This document shows positions 54,313-63,326 of a stretch of DNA of 64,000 bases, piece by piece. Made by a program: the position numbers and the translations under genes. Under the pieces are notes generated by a model, which was not told where the DNA came from, made no database searches, and saw only the letters and a list, made by a program, of their open reading frames with translations. Positions within the stretch are counted from its first letter, which is position 1; each line of letters opens with the position of its first letter. Source of the DNA: Chloroflexota bacterium (GTDB lineage Bacteria > Chloroflexota > UBA11872); the NCBI GenBank assembly GCA_026706485.1, contig JAPOYR010000011.1, positions 248,001 to 312,000 on the forward strand, given 5' to 3'.

Positions 54313-54971
54313 CCCTCAGCGTGATCGTGCCGGCGTACAACGAGGCGCCCACGATCGCCGAAGCGCTGCGCCGAGTCGCTGCCGTGGACCTCGACCTCGA
54401 CATCATCGTCGTCAACGATTGCTCGACCGATGCGACGACGGCGGAAATCGAGTCAGTCGCCATCCCCGGAATCCGCGTCATCAATCACCCGGAGAACCGG
54501 GGCAAGGGCGCCGCCGTGCGCTCGGGGCTGCGCGAGGCCCGCGGGGACGTGCTGGTTATTCACGACGGCGACCTCGAGTACAACCCGCAGGACTTCCTGG
54601 CCATGATTCAGCCGATCCTGCGCGGCGAAGCCAGGGTCGTCTACGGATACCGACCGTTGGAATCGCAGTCGCCGCTCTATCGGCTCGGGAATCGCTTCCT
54701 CACGCTGCTCACGAATCTGCTTTACGGCGCCTCCGTGCGCGACATGGAAACCTGCCACAAGATGTGGCGCCGCGAGGTGCTGGAGGGCGTTGCGCTGACC
54801 GCGGATTCATTCGACCTCGAGGTCGAGCTGACGGCGCGGTTTCTCCGGCGCGGCGAACACATCGCGCAACTGCCAATCTCGTACGAAGCGCGATCCGCCA
54901 AGAAGCTGCGCTGGTGGGTCGACGGCCCGGCCGCGGTCAGGGCGCTGGTGCGCTACCGCTTTCTTCGGTAG
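54309..54971 (+). CDS. family 2 glycosyltransferase, second of a pair
   Basis: A 220-residue GT-A enzyme with GTG start. LSVIVPAYNEAPTIAEAL, IIVVNDCSTDAT, NRGKGAAVRSGLREARGDVLVIHDGDLEYNPQD (DGD metal site) and VRDMETCHKMWRREVL are typical of dolichyl-phosphate-glucose synthase-like proteins. It probably glycosylates a polyprenyl phosphate or envelope lipid with its neighbour. Its last 35 bases overlap the end of the convergent zinc-ribbon gene. Confidence 0.86.
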   Translation: MTLSVIVPAYNEAPTIAEALRRVAAVDLDLDIIVVNDCSTDATTAEIESVAIPGIRVINHPENRGKGAAVRSGLREARGDVLVIHDGDLEYNPQDFLAMIQPILRGEARVVYGYRPLESQSPLYRLGNRFLTLLTNLLYGASVRDMETCHKMWRREVLEGVALTADSFDLEVELTARFLRRGEHIAQLPISYEARSAKKLRWWVDGPAAVRALVRYRFLR

Positions 54972-55194
54972 GGGACTCGTCGGTCGGGGCGTCGGGCATG
55001 TGCTCGTCCGGCAGGTTGATCACCACGGGCGCTTCGGTCACGGCGGGCGCCACCGGGGACAGATCCGGCGGGCGAGAGTCCCACTCGCGCGAATCGGCCG
55101 GCGCATGCTCGTGGATGAACTGGCCGCAGTTTTCGCAGAAAACGCGCGCATCTTCGACAAGGTCGAAGCACCTCGGGCAGTAGACGTCGGGCAT
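54937..55194 (-). CDS. small zinc-ribbon protein
   Basis: An 85-residue protein: an N-terminal zinc ribbon YCPRCFDLVEDARVFCENCG (two CxxC pairs) followed by an acidic, proline-rich, probably disordered tail (NLPDEHMPDAPTDESPTEES). Its ATG overlaps the mnmA stop as ATGA, so it is coupled to the tRNA thiolase gene, but a functional link is unproven. Its 3' end overlaps the convergent glycosyltransferase. Confidence 0.8.
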   Translation of the reverse strand: MPDVYCPRCFDLVEDARVFCENCGQFIHEHAPADSREWDSRPPDLSPVAPAVTEAPVVINLPDEHMPDAPTDESPTEESGSAPAP

Positions 55195-56267
55195 CAGCGC
55201 ACCTCCGACCGGTCGATCACCCCGCCGCCCAGCACCTCGTCTCCGCGATAGAACACCGCGGCCTGGCCGGGAGCCGGCGCCCAGGCGGGCTCGTCGAACA
55301 CGACCGACAGCATCGAGACGGATTGCGGCTCGAGTCGGGCGCGGACGGCACGGGCGTGGGAGCGAGTCTGCACTTCGGCGTGCGCCGGCGGGGTTGCCTC
55401 GGGTCCGTTGATCCAACGCACATCGCGCACGGAAATCGAATCCACCATCGCCGCCTCGCGCGGACCGACCACCAGCGTATTCAGCTCGGCGTCGATCGCC
55501 GTCACATAGCGGCGTCCGCCACCGCCGCCAAGGGCAAGTCCCCGGCGCTGCCCGATGGTCGCGGTTTCGATGCCGTCATGACGCCCGACCACTCGTCCAT
55601 CGGACTCGACGATCGGGCCTTCGCCGCTGGTTCCCCGGCGCCGCACGACGGCTGCGTAGTCGCCCTCGGGAACGAAGCAAATCTCCTGGCTGTCCGGCTT
55701 GGCGGCCACGGGCAACTCAAACTCGGCGGCCATCCGGCGGACATCCGGCTTACGCAGGTCGCCCAGCGGCAGGCGGACGCGGCGCAACTGGTCCTGCTGC
55801 AGCATATGCAGCACGTACGACTGGTCCTTGGCCGAATCACGGGCGCGGAGCAGTCGCCACGACGTTCCGTTCGCGACACGCGCGTAGTGGCCGGTGGCGA
55901 CGAATTCGGCGCCCACTTCATCGGCCTTGCGAATCAGCTCCGGGAACCGCACGCGGTCGTTGCACGTCACGCAGGGATTCGGCGTCTCGCCGTGGAGGTA
56001 GGCGCGGGACCACGGATCGATCACAGCCGCCTCGAACTCGGCGCGGAAGTTCAGCACGTAGTGCGGCGCGTCGAGGATCTGGCAGACGTGCCGTGCATCG
56101 TCGATAGTCCGCGGTGTGCAGCATCCGCTGCGGGAGTTGCGAAGGGTCTGGCTCGCCGGCCATTGGTTGAACGTCACGCCGATCACCTCGTGGCCCGCGC
56201 GGGCAAGCAACGCGGCGGCGACGGAGCTGTCCACGCCCCCGCTCATCGCCACAAGCACCCGCGCCAT
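55194..56267 (-). CDS. mnmA: tRNA-specific 2-thiouridylase MnmA
   Basis: Thiolates U34 of Lys, Glu and Gln tRNAs; about 357 residues. The PP-loop is MSGGVDSSVAAALL. The first catalytic Cys is in ETPNPCVTCNDRVRF, and the second in SQEICFVPEGDY. FVATGHYARV, KDQSYVLHMLQQDQLRR and TIGQRRGL follow. ATG 56267 (MARVLVAMSGG) is preferred; GTG 56282 is five codons upstream. The sulfur donor and Tus-type relay are not encoded here. Confidence 0.96.
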   Translation of the reverse strand: MARVLVAMSGGVDSSVAAALLARAGHEVIGVTFNQWPASQTLRNSRSGCCTPRTIDDARHVCQILDAPHYVLNFRAEFEAAVIDPWSRAYLHGETPNPCVTCNDRVRFPELIRKADEVGAEFVATGHYARVANGTSWRLLRARDSAKDQSYVLHMLQQDQLRRVRLPLGDLRKPDVRRMAAEFELPVAAKPDSQEICFVPEGDYAAVVRRRGTSGEGPIVESDGRVVGRHDGIETATIGQRRGLALGGGGGRRYVTAIDAELNTLVVGPREAAMVDSISVRDVRWINGPEATPPAHAEVQTRSHARAVRARLEPQSVSMLSVVFDEPAWAPAPGQAAVFYRGDEVLGGGVIDRSEVR

Positions 56268-56336
56268 CGCATCCGACCTCACGCGCCACGTTCTTTCGAG
56301 GCTAGCAGCGCCGCGCGGGGCGCGCGAAGCGTGGGC

Positions 56337-57491
56337 CTAGGGGGAGGTCGTCTCCACGACGGTCCCGCCACGCACCACGAGCCGGGCGTGCCACCGCCCT
56401 CCGGCGCGTGTAACGCCTTTGCAATCCGCCAGGAGCTCGGGAGACGGCGCCCAATCGAGGACCACAAGATCCGCGCAAGCGTCAGGCGCCAGACGGCCAA
56501 TCTCATCGGCCATGCCCAGGATCTGCGCCGGTCGCTCAGTCACGCGGGGCCAGATCTCGGCTTCCGGCATCCCTGCGGCACGAAGCTTGGACATGACGAG
56601 CGGAAGGTCGTGCGGCGGATTCGACCCGACGTGCCGCCGCTGAATGTCCGTTGAGATTGCGTCGGGCGGGAATCCATCGGCGAGCGCGGCCTCGGCGACG
56701 TCGTAGACGAACGAGTTCATCCCGTGCCCAGTGTCGAACAGGACCCCGCGGGCGCGCGCCTCGTGGACGCAGTCGAGGACTCGACCGTCGCCCACGATGC
56801 GGTCCGGTCCATCGTGGTAGCAGTAGGTGACCATATCGCCGGGACGCAAGCGCTTGAGCTGGTCGTCGAGCGGCCAATCGGTGTGGTAGCGCGAGCCGTA
56901 GATGATGGGGCAGCCCACGGCCTCCGCCGCCGCAAGGCCGCGAGCCAGAATCTCGCGCGGGTCGATGTCGCCGGTGCCGAGGACGTTCGTGGTGACGGCA
57001 ATGCCCCAAATGTGATCGCCGCCGTCGCGGACGGCGCGCGCGCATGCGTCCGCGTCCAGGTCGTCGAGCTTTGAGTGGCTCGGGTGCGGCGCCGATTCGC
57101 CGGGCAATGCGAGGTGCATGGCGAGCTTGATCCGCAACCCGGCCGCGTCGATGACGGTGTCGCGATAGAGGGGCCAGTTGGCCGCGCCCGCATCGCCCTG
57201 TGACATGGCCGTCGTGGTACCGCGAGCGAGCAGGCAGCGATCGGGGTCCAGATCATGCTTGGAGTCGCCCAACCCCGGATGCGCATGGAGGTCGATCAGC
57301 CCGGGCAGCAGGATGCCGTCGGGGTATTCAAGCACTTGGGCGCCGGGCGGCGACGGCGCATCCGAGTGGCCGCGCTCGACGCCGACGATGCGGTCGCCGG
57401 CGACCGTCACGGCGCCCGGACCGTCGACTCCGCTTGCCGGGCACACGAGCCGCCCGGCGCGAATCACAAGCGATGGGGTCGGAGTGCTCAA
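56337..57491 (-). CDS. amidohydrolase-family protein (dihydroorotase/deacetylase-like)
   Basis: A 384-residue metal-dependent TIM-barrel hydrolase. The small beta-sandwich at both ends is LVIRAGRLVCPASGVDGPG and VLDWAPSPELL. Metal motif LLPGLIDLHAHPGLGD, GTTTAMSQGD, and later MVTYCYHDG, FDTGHGM and AISTDIQ with metal His/Asp fit the cyclic-imide or deacetylase branch. The substrate is not evident. Only a TTG start (57491) fits. It begins 26 bases after tRNA-Ser(CGA) on the same strand and may be cotranscribed with it. Confidence 0.83.
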   Translation of the reverse strand: MSTPTPSLVIRAGRLVCPASGVDGPGAVTVAGDRIVGVERGHSDAPSPPGAQVLEYPDGILLPGLIDLHAHPGLGDSKHDLDPDRCLLARGTTTAMSQGDAGAANWPLYRDTVIDAAGLRIKLAMHLALPGESAPHPSHSKLDDLDADACARAVRDGGDHIWGIAVTTNVLGTGDIDPREILARGLAAAEAVGCPIIYGSRYHTDWPLDDQLKRLRPGDMVTYCYHDGPDRIVGDGRVLDCVHEARARGVLFDTGHGMNSFVYDVAEAALADGFPPDAISTDIQRRHVGSNPPHDLPLVMSKLRAAGMPEAEIWPRVTERPAQILGMADEIGRLAPDACADLVVLDWAPSPELLADCKGVTRAGGRWHARLVVRGGTVVETTSP

Positions 57492-57516
57492 GAAATCGTC
57501 ACGCTTGGAAGGCCGG

Positions 57517-57604
57517 CGGAGAGGGTGGGATTCGAACCCACGTGACGCTCAACACGCCAAACCGTTTTCGAGACGGTCCCCTTCAACCACTCGGGCACCC
57601 CTCC
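57517..57604 (-). tRNA. tRNA-Ser (anticodon CGA)
   Basis: Class II tRNA on the minus strand, 88 nt. The acceptor GGAGGGG pairs with CCTCTCC (one G-U), discriminator G. The anticodon arm ACCGT-CTCGAAA-ACGGT gives CGA, which reads UCG. It has a long variable arm and a T arm GTGGG-TTCGAAT-CCCAC identical to that of the GGA tRNA at 48751. Confidence 0.96.
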
Positions 57605-57796
57605 GCTGGAGTCTATCCCAGACACATCGCGCTTCCTCGGGTGATTCGTGAGCCATGTGTGGACGCGCCGAATGCGCCGCTCCAGCCACGCGGTGTCGGC
57701 GTCGCTTAGCTTACCGCCGGCCGGTCGGGCGCATGCTAGAGTCGGCCTCGAATCCGGGCGGAATTTGCTTGCATCCCACGTCCGGTGGAGGGCCCC

Positions 57797-59080
57797 GTGT
57801 CCGTCGCGGCCAGCCAGCCTAAACCTGCGGTCACCCTGCAACGACCGGTCATCATCGTACTGCTGGGTCTGCTCGTCGTCGTGGCGCTGGTGACCACGTC
57901 GCCCATCGCGTATTGGTTGATGTACGCGTTGCTCAGCATTGTGCTGCTGTCCTATCTCTGGACGCGCCTGGCATCGCGCGGGCTCACCATCCAGCGTCAC
58001 ATCCGCACCCAGTGGGCGACGGTTGGCGACACCATCGAGGAAGAGTTCGAGCTGCGCAGCGGCAGCCGGCTGCCGATCCTCATGCTCGAGATCGAGGACT
58101 ATTCGGAGCTCCCCGGGTATCGGGCGTCCATTGCCGTCAGCCTTGGCGGCCGCTCGACGCGACGCTGGCGCACGCACGGGGAAGCCGGTCGACGCGGCCT
58201 CTACAAGCTCGGGCCGGCGGACGTGACGGTTGGCGATCCATTTGGCCTCTTCACGGCCGAACGCCGGCTCGCCCAGGAGAACACCATCGTGGTCTACCCG
58301 CCGATCTCGGTGATGCACGACGTCGCCGTGCCCGCCGGAACGCTGGTGGGCGCGGCCCGCTCCTCGCTGCGGACCCAGCAGGTGACGACCGACGCCGGCG
58401 GCCTGCGCGAGTTTCAGCCCGGCGACCCGCTCAAACGCATCCACTGGCCGACCTCGGTGCGCCGCGAAACGCTGCTGGTCAAGGAGTTCGACCTCGAGCC
58501 GACCGCCAGCCTGTGGGTGGCGCTTGATTTGGACGCCGCGGTGCAGGCGGGTCACGGCGACGAGTCCACCGAGGAATATGGCGTCAAGATCGTCTCGTCG
58601 CTCGCCTACCAATTCGTGCGCGACGGCAAATCCGTCGGCCTGCTGGCCGAGGGGCGCGGCACCCGCTACATCATCGAGCCGCAACGGGGCCTGCGGCAGC
58701 TCTGGCGAATCCTGGAGTCGCTGGCCATCGTGCAGGCGCGCGGCACGCAACCCTTCGCCGACGTGCTCGCGAGCGCCGCGCCGATCCTCGGCCGTGGGGT
58801 CAGCCTGGTCGCCATCTCGCCGTCCGCGGACCCGAGCTGGATCGGAAGCCTGACCCACCTGGCGCAGCGCGCCGTGTATCCGATCGCCATCGGCGTGGAT
58901 GCCGCGACGTTCGACGACGCGCCGTCCAACGCCGGGCTCAAGGAGGGGGCCGAAACCGCCGGCGTTTCGTTCACCACGGTCTCCCAGGGCGCGACCTTCT
59001 CAACGGTGCAGCCCAGCCGACACGGCGGGCCCGCAGCGGAGGGGCAGCGGCGACCGACGGTGTCGCTCGCCTACCAATAG
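57797..59080 (+). CDS. DUF58 domain membrane protein
   Basis: A 427-residue protein. Two hydrophobic segments near the N-terminus (PVIIVLLGLLVVVALVTTSPIAYWLMYALLSIVLLSYLW in parts) anchor it. The DUF58 motif is AGGLREFQPGDPLKRIHWPTSVRRETLLVKEF. The C-terminal half, FDLEPTASLWVALDLDAA onward, is von Willebrand A-like. DUF58 proteins usually sit between a MoxR AAA ATPase and a transglutaminase-like membrane protein. Here the latter follows after four bases, but no MoxR gene is in the window. GGAGGG precedes GTG 57797; another GTG at 57785 is in frame. Confidence 0.9.
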   Translation: MSVAASQPKPAVTLQRPVIIVLLGLLVVVALVTTSPIAYWLMYALLSIVLLSYLWTRLASRGLTIQRHIRTQWATVGDTIEEEFELRSGSRLPILMLEIEDYSELPGYRASIAVSLGGRSTRRWRTHGEAGRRGLYKLGPADVTVGDPFGLFTAERRLAQENTIVVYPPISVMHDVAVPAGTLVGAARSSLRTQQVTTDAGGLREFQPGDPLKRIHWPTSVRRETLLVKEFDLEPTASLWVALDLDAAVQAGHGDESTEEYGVKIVSSLAYQFVRDGKSVGLLAEGRGTRYIIEPQRGLRQLWRILESLAIVQARGTQPFADVLASAAPILGRGVSLVAISPSADPSWIGSLTHLAQRAVYPIAIGVDAATFDDAPSNAGLKEGAETAGVSFTTVSQGATFSTVQPSRHGGPAAEGQRRPTVSLAYQ

Positions 59081-59084
59081 CCGC

Positions 59085-61499
59085 ATGAGCGTGGCCGCCG
59101 CGACCGCCAGCCGTATCCGGTTCCCGACCCTGCCGGCCGGCTCGTTGCTGACCCTTGGGTTGTTGCTCGCGGCCACCCTGGCGCCGCTCGCCAGCATTCA
59201 CCTGGTTGGTTGGGCGCCCGGAACGGGCGTTCTGTTTGCCGTGGCCATCGTGGCCATTCTGGCCGCCTGGTGGCTGTCCGCCCGGCGCATGTCGTCGGTC
59301 TGGATCGTGGCGATCGGCGTCATCAGCGACCTGGCCGTGGCGTATGTCGTCGCGTCGGAGGCCTTCCCCGGTCCCATTGACGGCGTGCGGAATTTCGCCG
59401 CGCTGTTTGGCGAAACCGTGGAGTGGGTGCAACTCCGCCAGTCGGGAGCCCTGGGCGGCGAGCCGCCTCTCAACGCCGCGGCCAACGAAACCTGGGAGCT
59501 GTTGCGGGACCTGTATTTCCGGCTCGAGGGCTGGTTCCAATCGGCCTTCGCGTTCCAAGTCAGCCGCGACAACGTGGTGTTCCTCTTTTGGATGACCATG
59601 GCCGCCTGGGGCATGGGCTATTTCGCGGGGTGGATGGCATTTCGACGTCGAAGCGCCCTGTGGGCATTGACCCCGGGGATGCTGGCGCTCGGAATCAACG
59701 TGACCTACATCGGTCCCGACTGGATCCCGTTCGTCGTGTTCCTCTCGGCGGCCCTGGCGCTGATCGTGCATCTGCGCACGACGTCGTTGGAGTCGAAGTG
59801 GGCGACGACGGGCACCTCCTACACACGCGGCCTCGGCAACACGGTGTTCGCGTGGGCCCTGGTCGTCATTGCCTTGGTGGTGGTGCTGTCCGTGGCCTTG
59901 CCGCGGGCGGCCGGCAATCCCGTGGCGGAGGCGTTTTGGACCTACCTGGGCGACGGCTGGGGCAACGTGGAGACGGGCATTCAGCGCTTGTTTGGCGGGG
60001 TCTCGAACCCCGCCGGCGCGGCGCTTGCCGGACGCGAGTCGATGGGGCTCAGCGGTCCCCAGCCGTTTCAGCCGCGCGGCAGCATGATCATCGAGTCGAC
60101 ATCGCCGAACTACTGGAAGGGGCAGACGTTCGACGTCTATACCGGACAGGGCTGGCGCAGCACCTATCGCGAGCTGGCCGAGCGCGAGCCGAGCGCGCCG
60201 CTGGCGGAGTCGTTTGGACTCGAAGCGCGCGTTCCCGTGCGGACCAACGTGGAAATGCTCGACTTCACCACGTCGGTCCTGTATTCGCCCGGCGACGTCA
60301 TTCGCGTCAACCGTCGCTACCTCGCGCAGGTGGACGACTCCGGTGCGCCGATCGAGGACTACGCCTCGATCCGCGCCACCCGTCGCGTTGGGCAGCGGCT
60401 GGTCTATTCGGTGGATTCGACGTTCTCGGGGGCGACGATTGCGCAGCTTCGCGCGGCGTCAACGGAATATCCGGAATGGATCGCGCCCTATCTGGAATTG
60501 CCCGAGATGCCGGATCGCGTGCTCGCGCTGGCCCAGCGATTCGCGGAGGCCGGGGAAACGGCGTTTGACCGCGTACTCGCCATCGAATTCTTCATGCGGC
60601 GTTTCCCGTTTGCGGTCGATGCTCCGCCGCTCCCCGGCGACCGCGACGCGACCGACTTTTTCCTCACGGAATCGCGGCGCGGTTCAGCGGTGAACATCGC
60701 GTCCACGATGGCCGTCCTGGTGCGCGCCCTCGACATTCCGTCACGTCTCGTGAATGGCTTTGTGGCCGGCGACTATGACGCGGCGACGAACCGCTTCTTC
60801 GTGAACCCCGAGCACGCCCATACCTGGGTTGAGGTCTACTTTCCGGGGTATGGCTGGGTGGCCTTCGAGCCGTCGGGCTTCCGCCTGCCGGTGGAACGCC
60901 AAACCGACGACGCCGGTGACGGCATCGCCGCAAGCAATGTTGTTGGAGGACTCGGACCGACCTTCGACGACTTGCTCGAAGATCTCGAGCTGATGAGTGG
61001 CTCCGCCGGTGGAGCATTCTCGGCGGTCGAGCCCGACGAGGAGGACGCCTTTGGCGAAGTGCTCGGCAATGTCGCCGGCGCCCTGGTCGGCATCGCCATC
61101 GCGCTGGGCGCGTTTGCCCTGGTCGTGTTGATCATCATGGGGGCCGCATTCGCGCGCAACCGCCTGCAGCAGCCAAGCACGGGCGTGCAGCGGGTCTACG
61201 CGCGGATGGTGAGCTACGCGCGCCGCGCTGGCTACAATGCCGGGGCATCCGAGACGCCGCAAGAGGTGTCGCGGCGCTTGGGCGCGTGGCTGTTCCCCGA
61301 CACCATGGCCGCTGGCGCTGACGGGGCAAGTCCTCCCGAGACGGTGGCCGTGGCGTACATGCGGGCCACCTACAGTCAGCACCGTGTGACACGGGCAGAA
61401 AGGCGAGCCGTTGACGAAGCGTGGCGAGTCATCCGGCAGCGACTCATCCGGCGCATCGTGCAACCCGCGCGCTTCCTGGAGCGCTTTCAGCGCGCCTAG
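59085..61499 (+). CDS. transglutaminase-like membrane protein (TgpA type) with lost catalytic cysteine
   Basis: An 804-residue membrane protein. About six N-terminal helices (LLTLGLLLAATLAPLASI, LFAVAIVAILAAWWL and others) are followed by an extracytoplasmic region, the transglutaminase-like core and a late helix (GALVGIAIALGAFALVVLIIMG). A C-terminal helical DUF4129-like tail comes last. The core aligns well with TgpA (ALDIPSRLVNGFVAGDYD, PEHAHTWVEVYFPGYGWVAFEPSG). However, the usual RRGYCEHFAS segment reads RRGSAVNIAS, with Ala535 at the Cys position; His579 remains. It is therefore probably a pseudoenzyme, paired with the DUF58 gene. Confidence 0.9.
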   Translation: MSVAAATASRIRFPTLPAGSLLTLGLLLAATLAPLASIHLVGWAPGTGVLFAVAIVAILAAWWLSARRMSSVWIVAIGVISDLAVAYVVASEAFPGPIDGVRNFAALFGETVEWVQLRQSGALGGEPPLNAAANETWELLRDLYFRLEGWFQSAFAFQVSRDNVVFLFWMTMAAWGMGYFAGWMAFRRRSALWALTPGMLALGINVTYIGPDWIPFVVFLSAALALIVHLRTTSLESKWATTGTSYTRGLGNTVFAWALVVIALVVVLSVALPRAAGNPVAEAFWTYLGDGWGNVETGIQRLFGGVSNPAGAALAGRESMGLSGPQPFQPRGSMIIESTSPNYWKGQTFDVYTGQGWRSTYRELAEREPSAPLAESFGLEARVPVRTNVEMLDFTTSVLYSPGDVIRVNRRYLAQVDDSGAPIEDYASIRATRRVGQRLVYSVDSTFSGATIAQLRAASTEYPEWIAPYLELPEMPDRVLALAQRFAEAGETAFDRVLAIEFFMRRFPFAVDAPPLPGDRDATDFFLTESRRGSAVNIASTMAVLVRALDIPSRLVNGFVAGDYDAATNRFFVNPEHAHTWVEVYFPGYGWVAFEPSGFRLPVERQTDDAGDGIAASNVVGGLGPTFDDLLEDLELMSGSAGGAFSAVEPDEEDAFGEVLGNVAGALVGIAIALGAFALVVLIIMGAAFARNRLQQPSTGVQRVYARMVSYARRAGYNAGASETPQEVSRRLGAWLFPDTMAAGADGASPPETVAVAYMRATYSQHRVTRAERRAVDEAWRVIRQRLIRRIVQPARFLERFQRA

Positions 61500-61514
61500 C
61501 CGCAGGGCAGGATC

Positions 61515-61802
61515 GTGGAAGCGCTAGAAGTCGTCCGCGACATTGCCGTCATCGTGCTCGCGTCGGTCGGCCTGCTGGCCGCGCTGATGCTGGCAATCAC
61601 CGGCCTGCTGCTGTGGCGCATGCTGGCGGCGATTCGCGCCGAAGTCACGCCGATCATCGACTCCGCCCGTGACACCGTCGACACCGTTCGCGCCACCGCC
61701 GAGAGCGTGCAAGAGACCGTCGCCGCAGGCTCGCGCACGACCTCACGCGGCGTCCGAGTCGCCCGCCGCGCGCTAAGCCTTGTGCGCGGACAGTGGCGCT
61801 AG
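61515..61802 (+). CDS. small membrane protein, DUF948-like
   Basis: A 95-residue protein with GTG start. One long N-terminal transmembrane helix (VVRDIAVIVLASVGLLAALMLAITGLLLW) is followed by an amphipathic, Thr/Val-rich stretch (IIDSARDTVDTVRATAESVQETVAAG) likely to be coiled coil, as in DUF948 general-stress-type proteins. It is first of three small envelope proteins after the transglutaminase-like gene, with gaps of a few bases. It resembles the third (62051) in both topology and sequence style. Confidence 0.78.
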   Translation: MEALEVVRDIAVIVLASVGLLAALMLAITGLLLWRMLAAIRAEVTPIIDSARDTVDTVRATAESVQETVAAGSRTTSRGVRVARRALSLVRGQWR

Positions 61803-61805
61803 GCC

Positions 61806-62051
61806 GTGCCGGACATGGCCTGGATCATGCTCGGCGTCGCGCTCGGATTCATCGTCGGCGGCGCAATTGGCACGGTGCTCGCGCCCCAACGCGGCAGCGA
61901 GCTGATCGCGCAGGTGGGGGCCAGGTTGCGTAAGGCCCGCGAGGCCGCCCAGCGCGCGGCCGAAGCTGCCGAAGGCGCGACCCAAGAGCGGCATGCCCAG
62001 CCGCGGCGACGCCGCAGCCGGTCCCGTCGACGGCGAAGGCGTCGGCGCTGA
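61806..62051 (+). CDS. YtxH-like small membrane protein with arginine-rich tail
   Basis: An 81-residue protein with GTG start. It has a glycine-containing membrane helix (WIMLGVALGFIVGGAIGTVLAPQRGSELI, YtxH-like), an Ala/Glu-rich amphipathic helix and a C-terminus that is almost wholly arginine (RRRRSRSRRRRRRRR). The tail could bind nucleic acid or acidic phospholipid. Its stop shares one base with the next start (TGATG). Confidence 0.75.
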   Translation: MPDMAWIMLGVALGFIVGGAIGTVLAPQRGSELIAQVGARLRKAREAAQRAAEAAEGATQERHAQPRRRRSRSRRRRRRRR

Positions 62052-62377
62052 TGGACGGGTGGGACGTCGCGCGCGACATCGCAATCATCATCCTGGTCAT
62101 CCAGGGCTGCGTGGTGTTCCTGGCGCTGTTCGTGGGCGGCGTGGTCGGATCCATCGCCATCATCGAGACCACCGTGAAGATCAAGCAGGGACTGCGGCGC
62201 ACCGCGCGCTCGACCGAGCGAGTGCAGGACACCGTCGAGACGACCGCGCGCCAACGCGTGCTGCCGTCCATCGTCCAGATCGAGCGGGTGCGCGCCGCCG
62301 TCGAGAGCTACGCGGAAAGCCTGCAAGAGGAGCTGCGCAAAGCGCGGGGCGGCGTCGACACGCCATCCAAGGCGTGA
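62051..62377 (+). CDS. small membrane protein, DUF948-like, second copy
   Basis: A 108-residue protein. DVARDIAIIILVIQGCVVFLALFVGGVVGSIAIIE forms the membrane segment(s); VKIKQGLRRTARSTERVQDTVETTARQRVLPSI and ESYAESLQEELRKARGG form a coiled-coil-like tail. Similar to the protein at 61515, suggesting duplication. Function unknown; probably an envelope structural or stress role. Confidence 0.78.
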   Translation: MDGWDVARDIAIIILVIQGCVVFLALFVGGVVGSIAIIETTVKIKQGLRRTARSTERVQDTVETTARQRVLPSIVQIERVRAAVESYAESLQEELRKARGGVDTPSKA

Positions 62378-62474
62378 TCCGGAGTCACGGCATGCCCACC
62401 GACAATCACTGCACGCGCGACGTGAAGCCGCATGACCGAGGGCGTGGCACAAACACCGTGGGCAGCGCTCGCTG

Positions 62475-63254
62475 ATGCCAATGCTCCAGGTGCGAGGACA
62501 GCGCATCAATCTGGCAACCAGGGGCGTGCGGGGGTCGGGCATTCTGTTCTTGCACGGCCTGGGGCCCGGCGCGGTCGTTTGGGAGTTGGTGACCCAGGGG
62601 CTTCCCGAGGACCGGCGCGCGCTGATGCTCGAGTTTCCCGGCTTCGGCGAGAGTCCGCCCGCGGGCTTCGCGGGCGACATCGACCATGCCGCCACGCTGC
62701 TGCATCACTCGCTGCACCAGGCCAATCAGCTCGATCCGATTCCGATCGTGGCCCACGACTACAGCGGACTCGTCGCCCTGTGCTTCGCGGCGCGATATCC
62801 CAGCCACGTCCAGCGCCTGGTCCTCCTCGGGTCGGGCGCGTTTGTCCGCGACGTGCACAGCCTCTGGACGGTGCACGAGCGAATCAAAATGCGCGGATGG
62901 GATGCCGATGCCGCGAAGCGCTGGCTGACGCGCGGCCTTGTCGAAGAGTTGGCTGACGAGCACCTGTCGTCGATGTGCGAGGCGGCGGCGACCGCCGACG
63001 CCGACGTGGTCGCCGGATGCTTGCGCGCCATGATCGGCGCGGAGTATCTGGAGGCGTCCCGCACGATCAGGGCGCCCATTCTGGTCTTGCGCGGTGACGC
63101 CGACCCCTTCGTCACCGAAGACGACGCGGCCATCCTGACCGCCCGCGCGAACAATGCCACCCAAGTCAACGTTGCGCATGCGGGCCACTGGCCGCACCTG
63201 GAGGCGCCGGATGAGTGTCGCGCGGCGATCCTGGACTTCGTAAACGCCAAATAG
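62475..63254 (+). CDS. alpha/beta hydrolase with aspartate nucleophile (dehalogenase/epoxide-hydrolase-like)
   Basis: A 259-residue hydrolase. GILFLHGLGPGAVVWELV holds the oxyanion HG motif. The nucleophile elbow IVAHDYSGLVALCFAARYP has Asp where esterases have Ser, as in haloalkane dehalogenases and epoxide hydrolases. VLRGDADPFVTED and VAHAGHWPHLEAPDE give acid and His. The substrate is unknown, and no halide-binding Trp can be assigned confidently. It stands alone, 97 bases after the small membrane genes. Confidence 0.82.
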   Translation: MPMLQVRGQRINLATRGVRGSGILFLHGLGPGAVVWELVTQGLPEDRRALMLEFPGFGESPPAGFAGDIDHAATLLHHSLHQANQLDPIPIVAHDYSGLVALCFAARYPSHVQRLVLLGSGAFVRDVHSLWTVHERIKMRGWDADAAKRWLTRGLVEELADEHLSSMCEAAATADADVVAGCLRAMIGAEYLEASRTIRAPILVLRGDADPFVTEDDAAILTARANNATQVNVAHAGHWPHLEAPDECRAAILDFVNAK

Positions 63255-63326
63255 CCCGGCCAAACGCACGGGCGATGCTACGCTGCGGACCGCTGCCTGC
63301 CCCTCGCTTCTGATCGGTCAACCACC

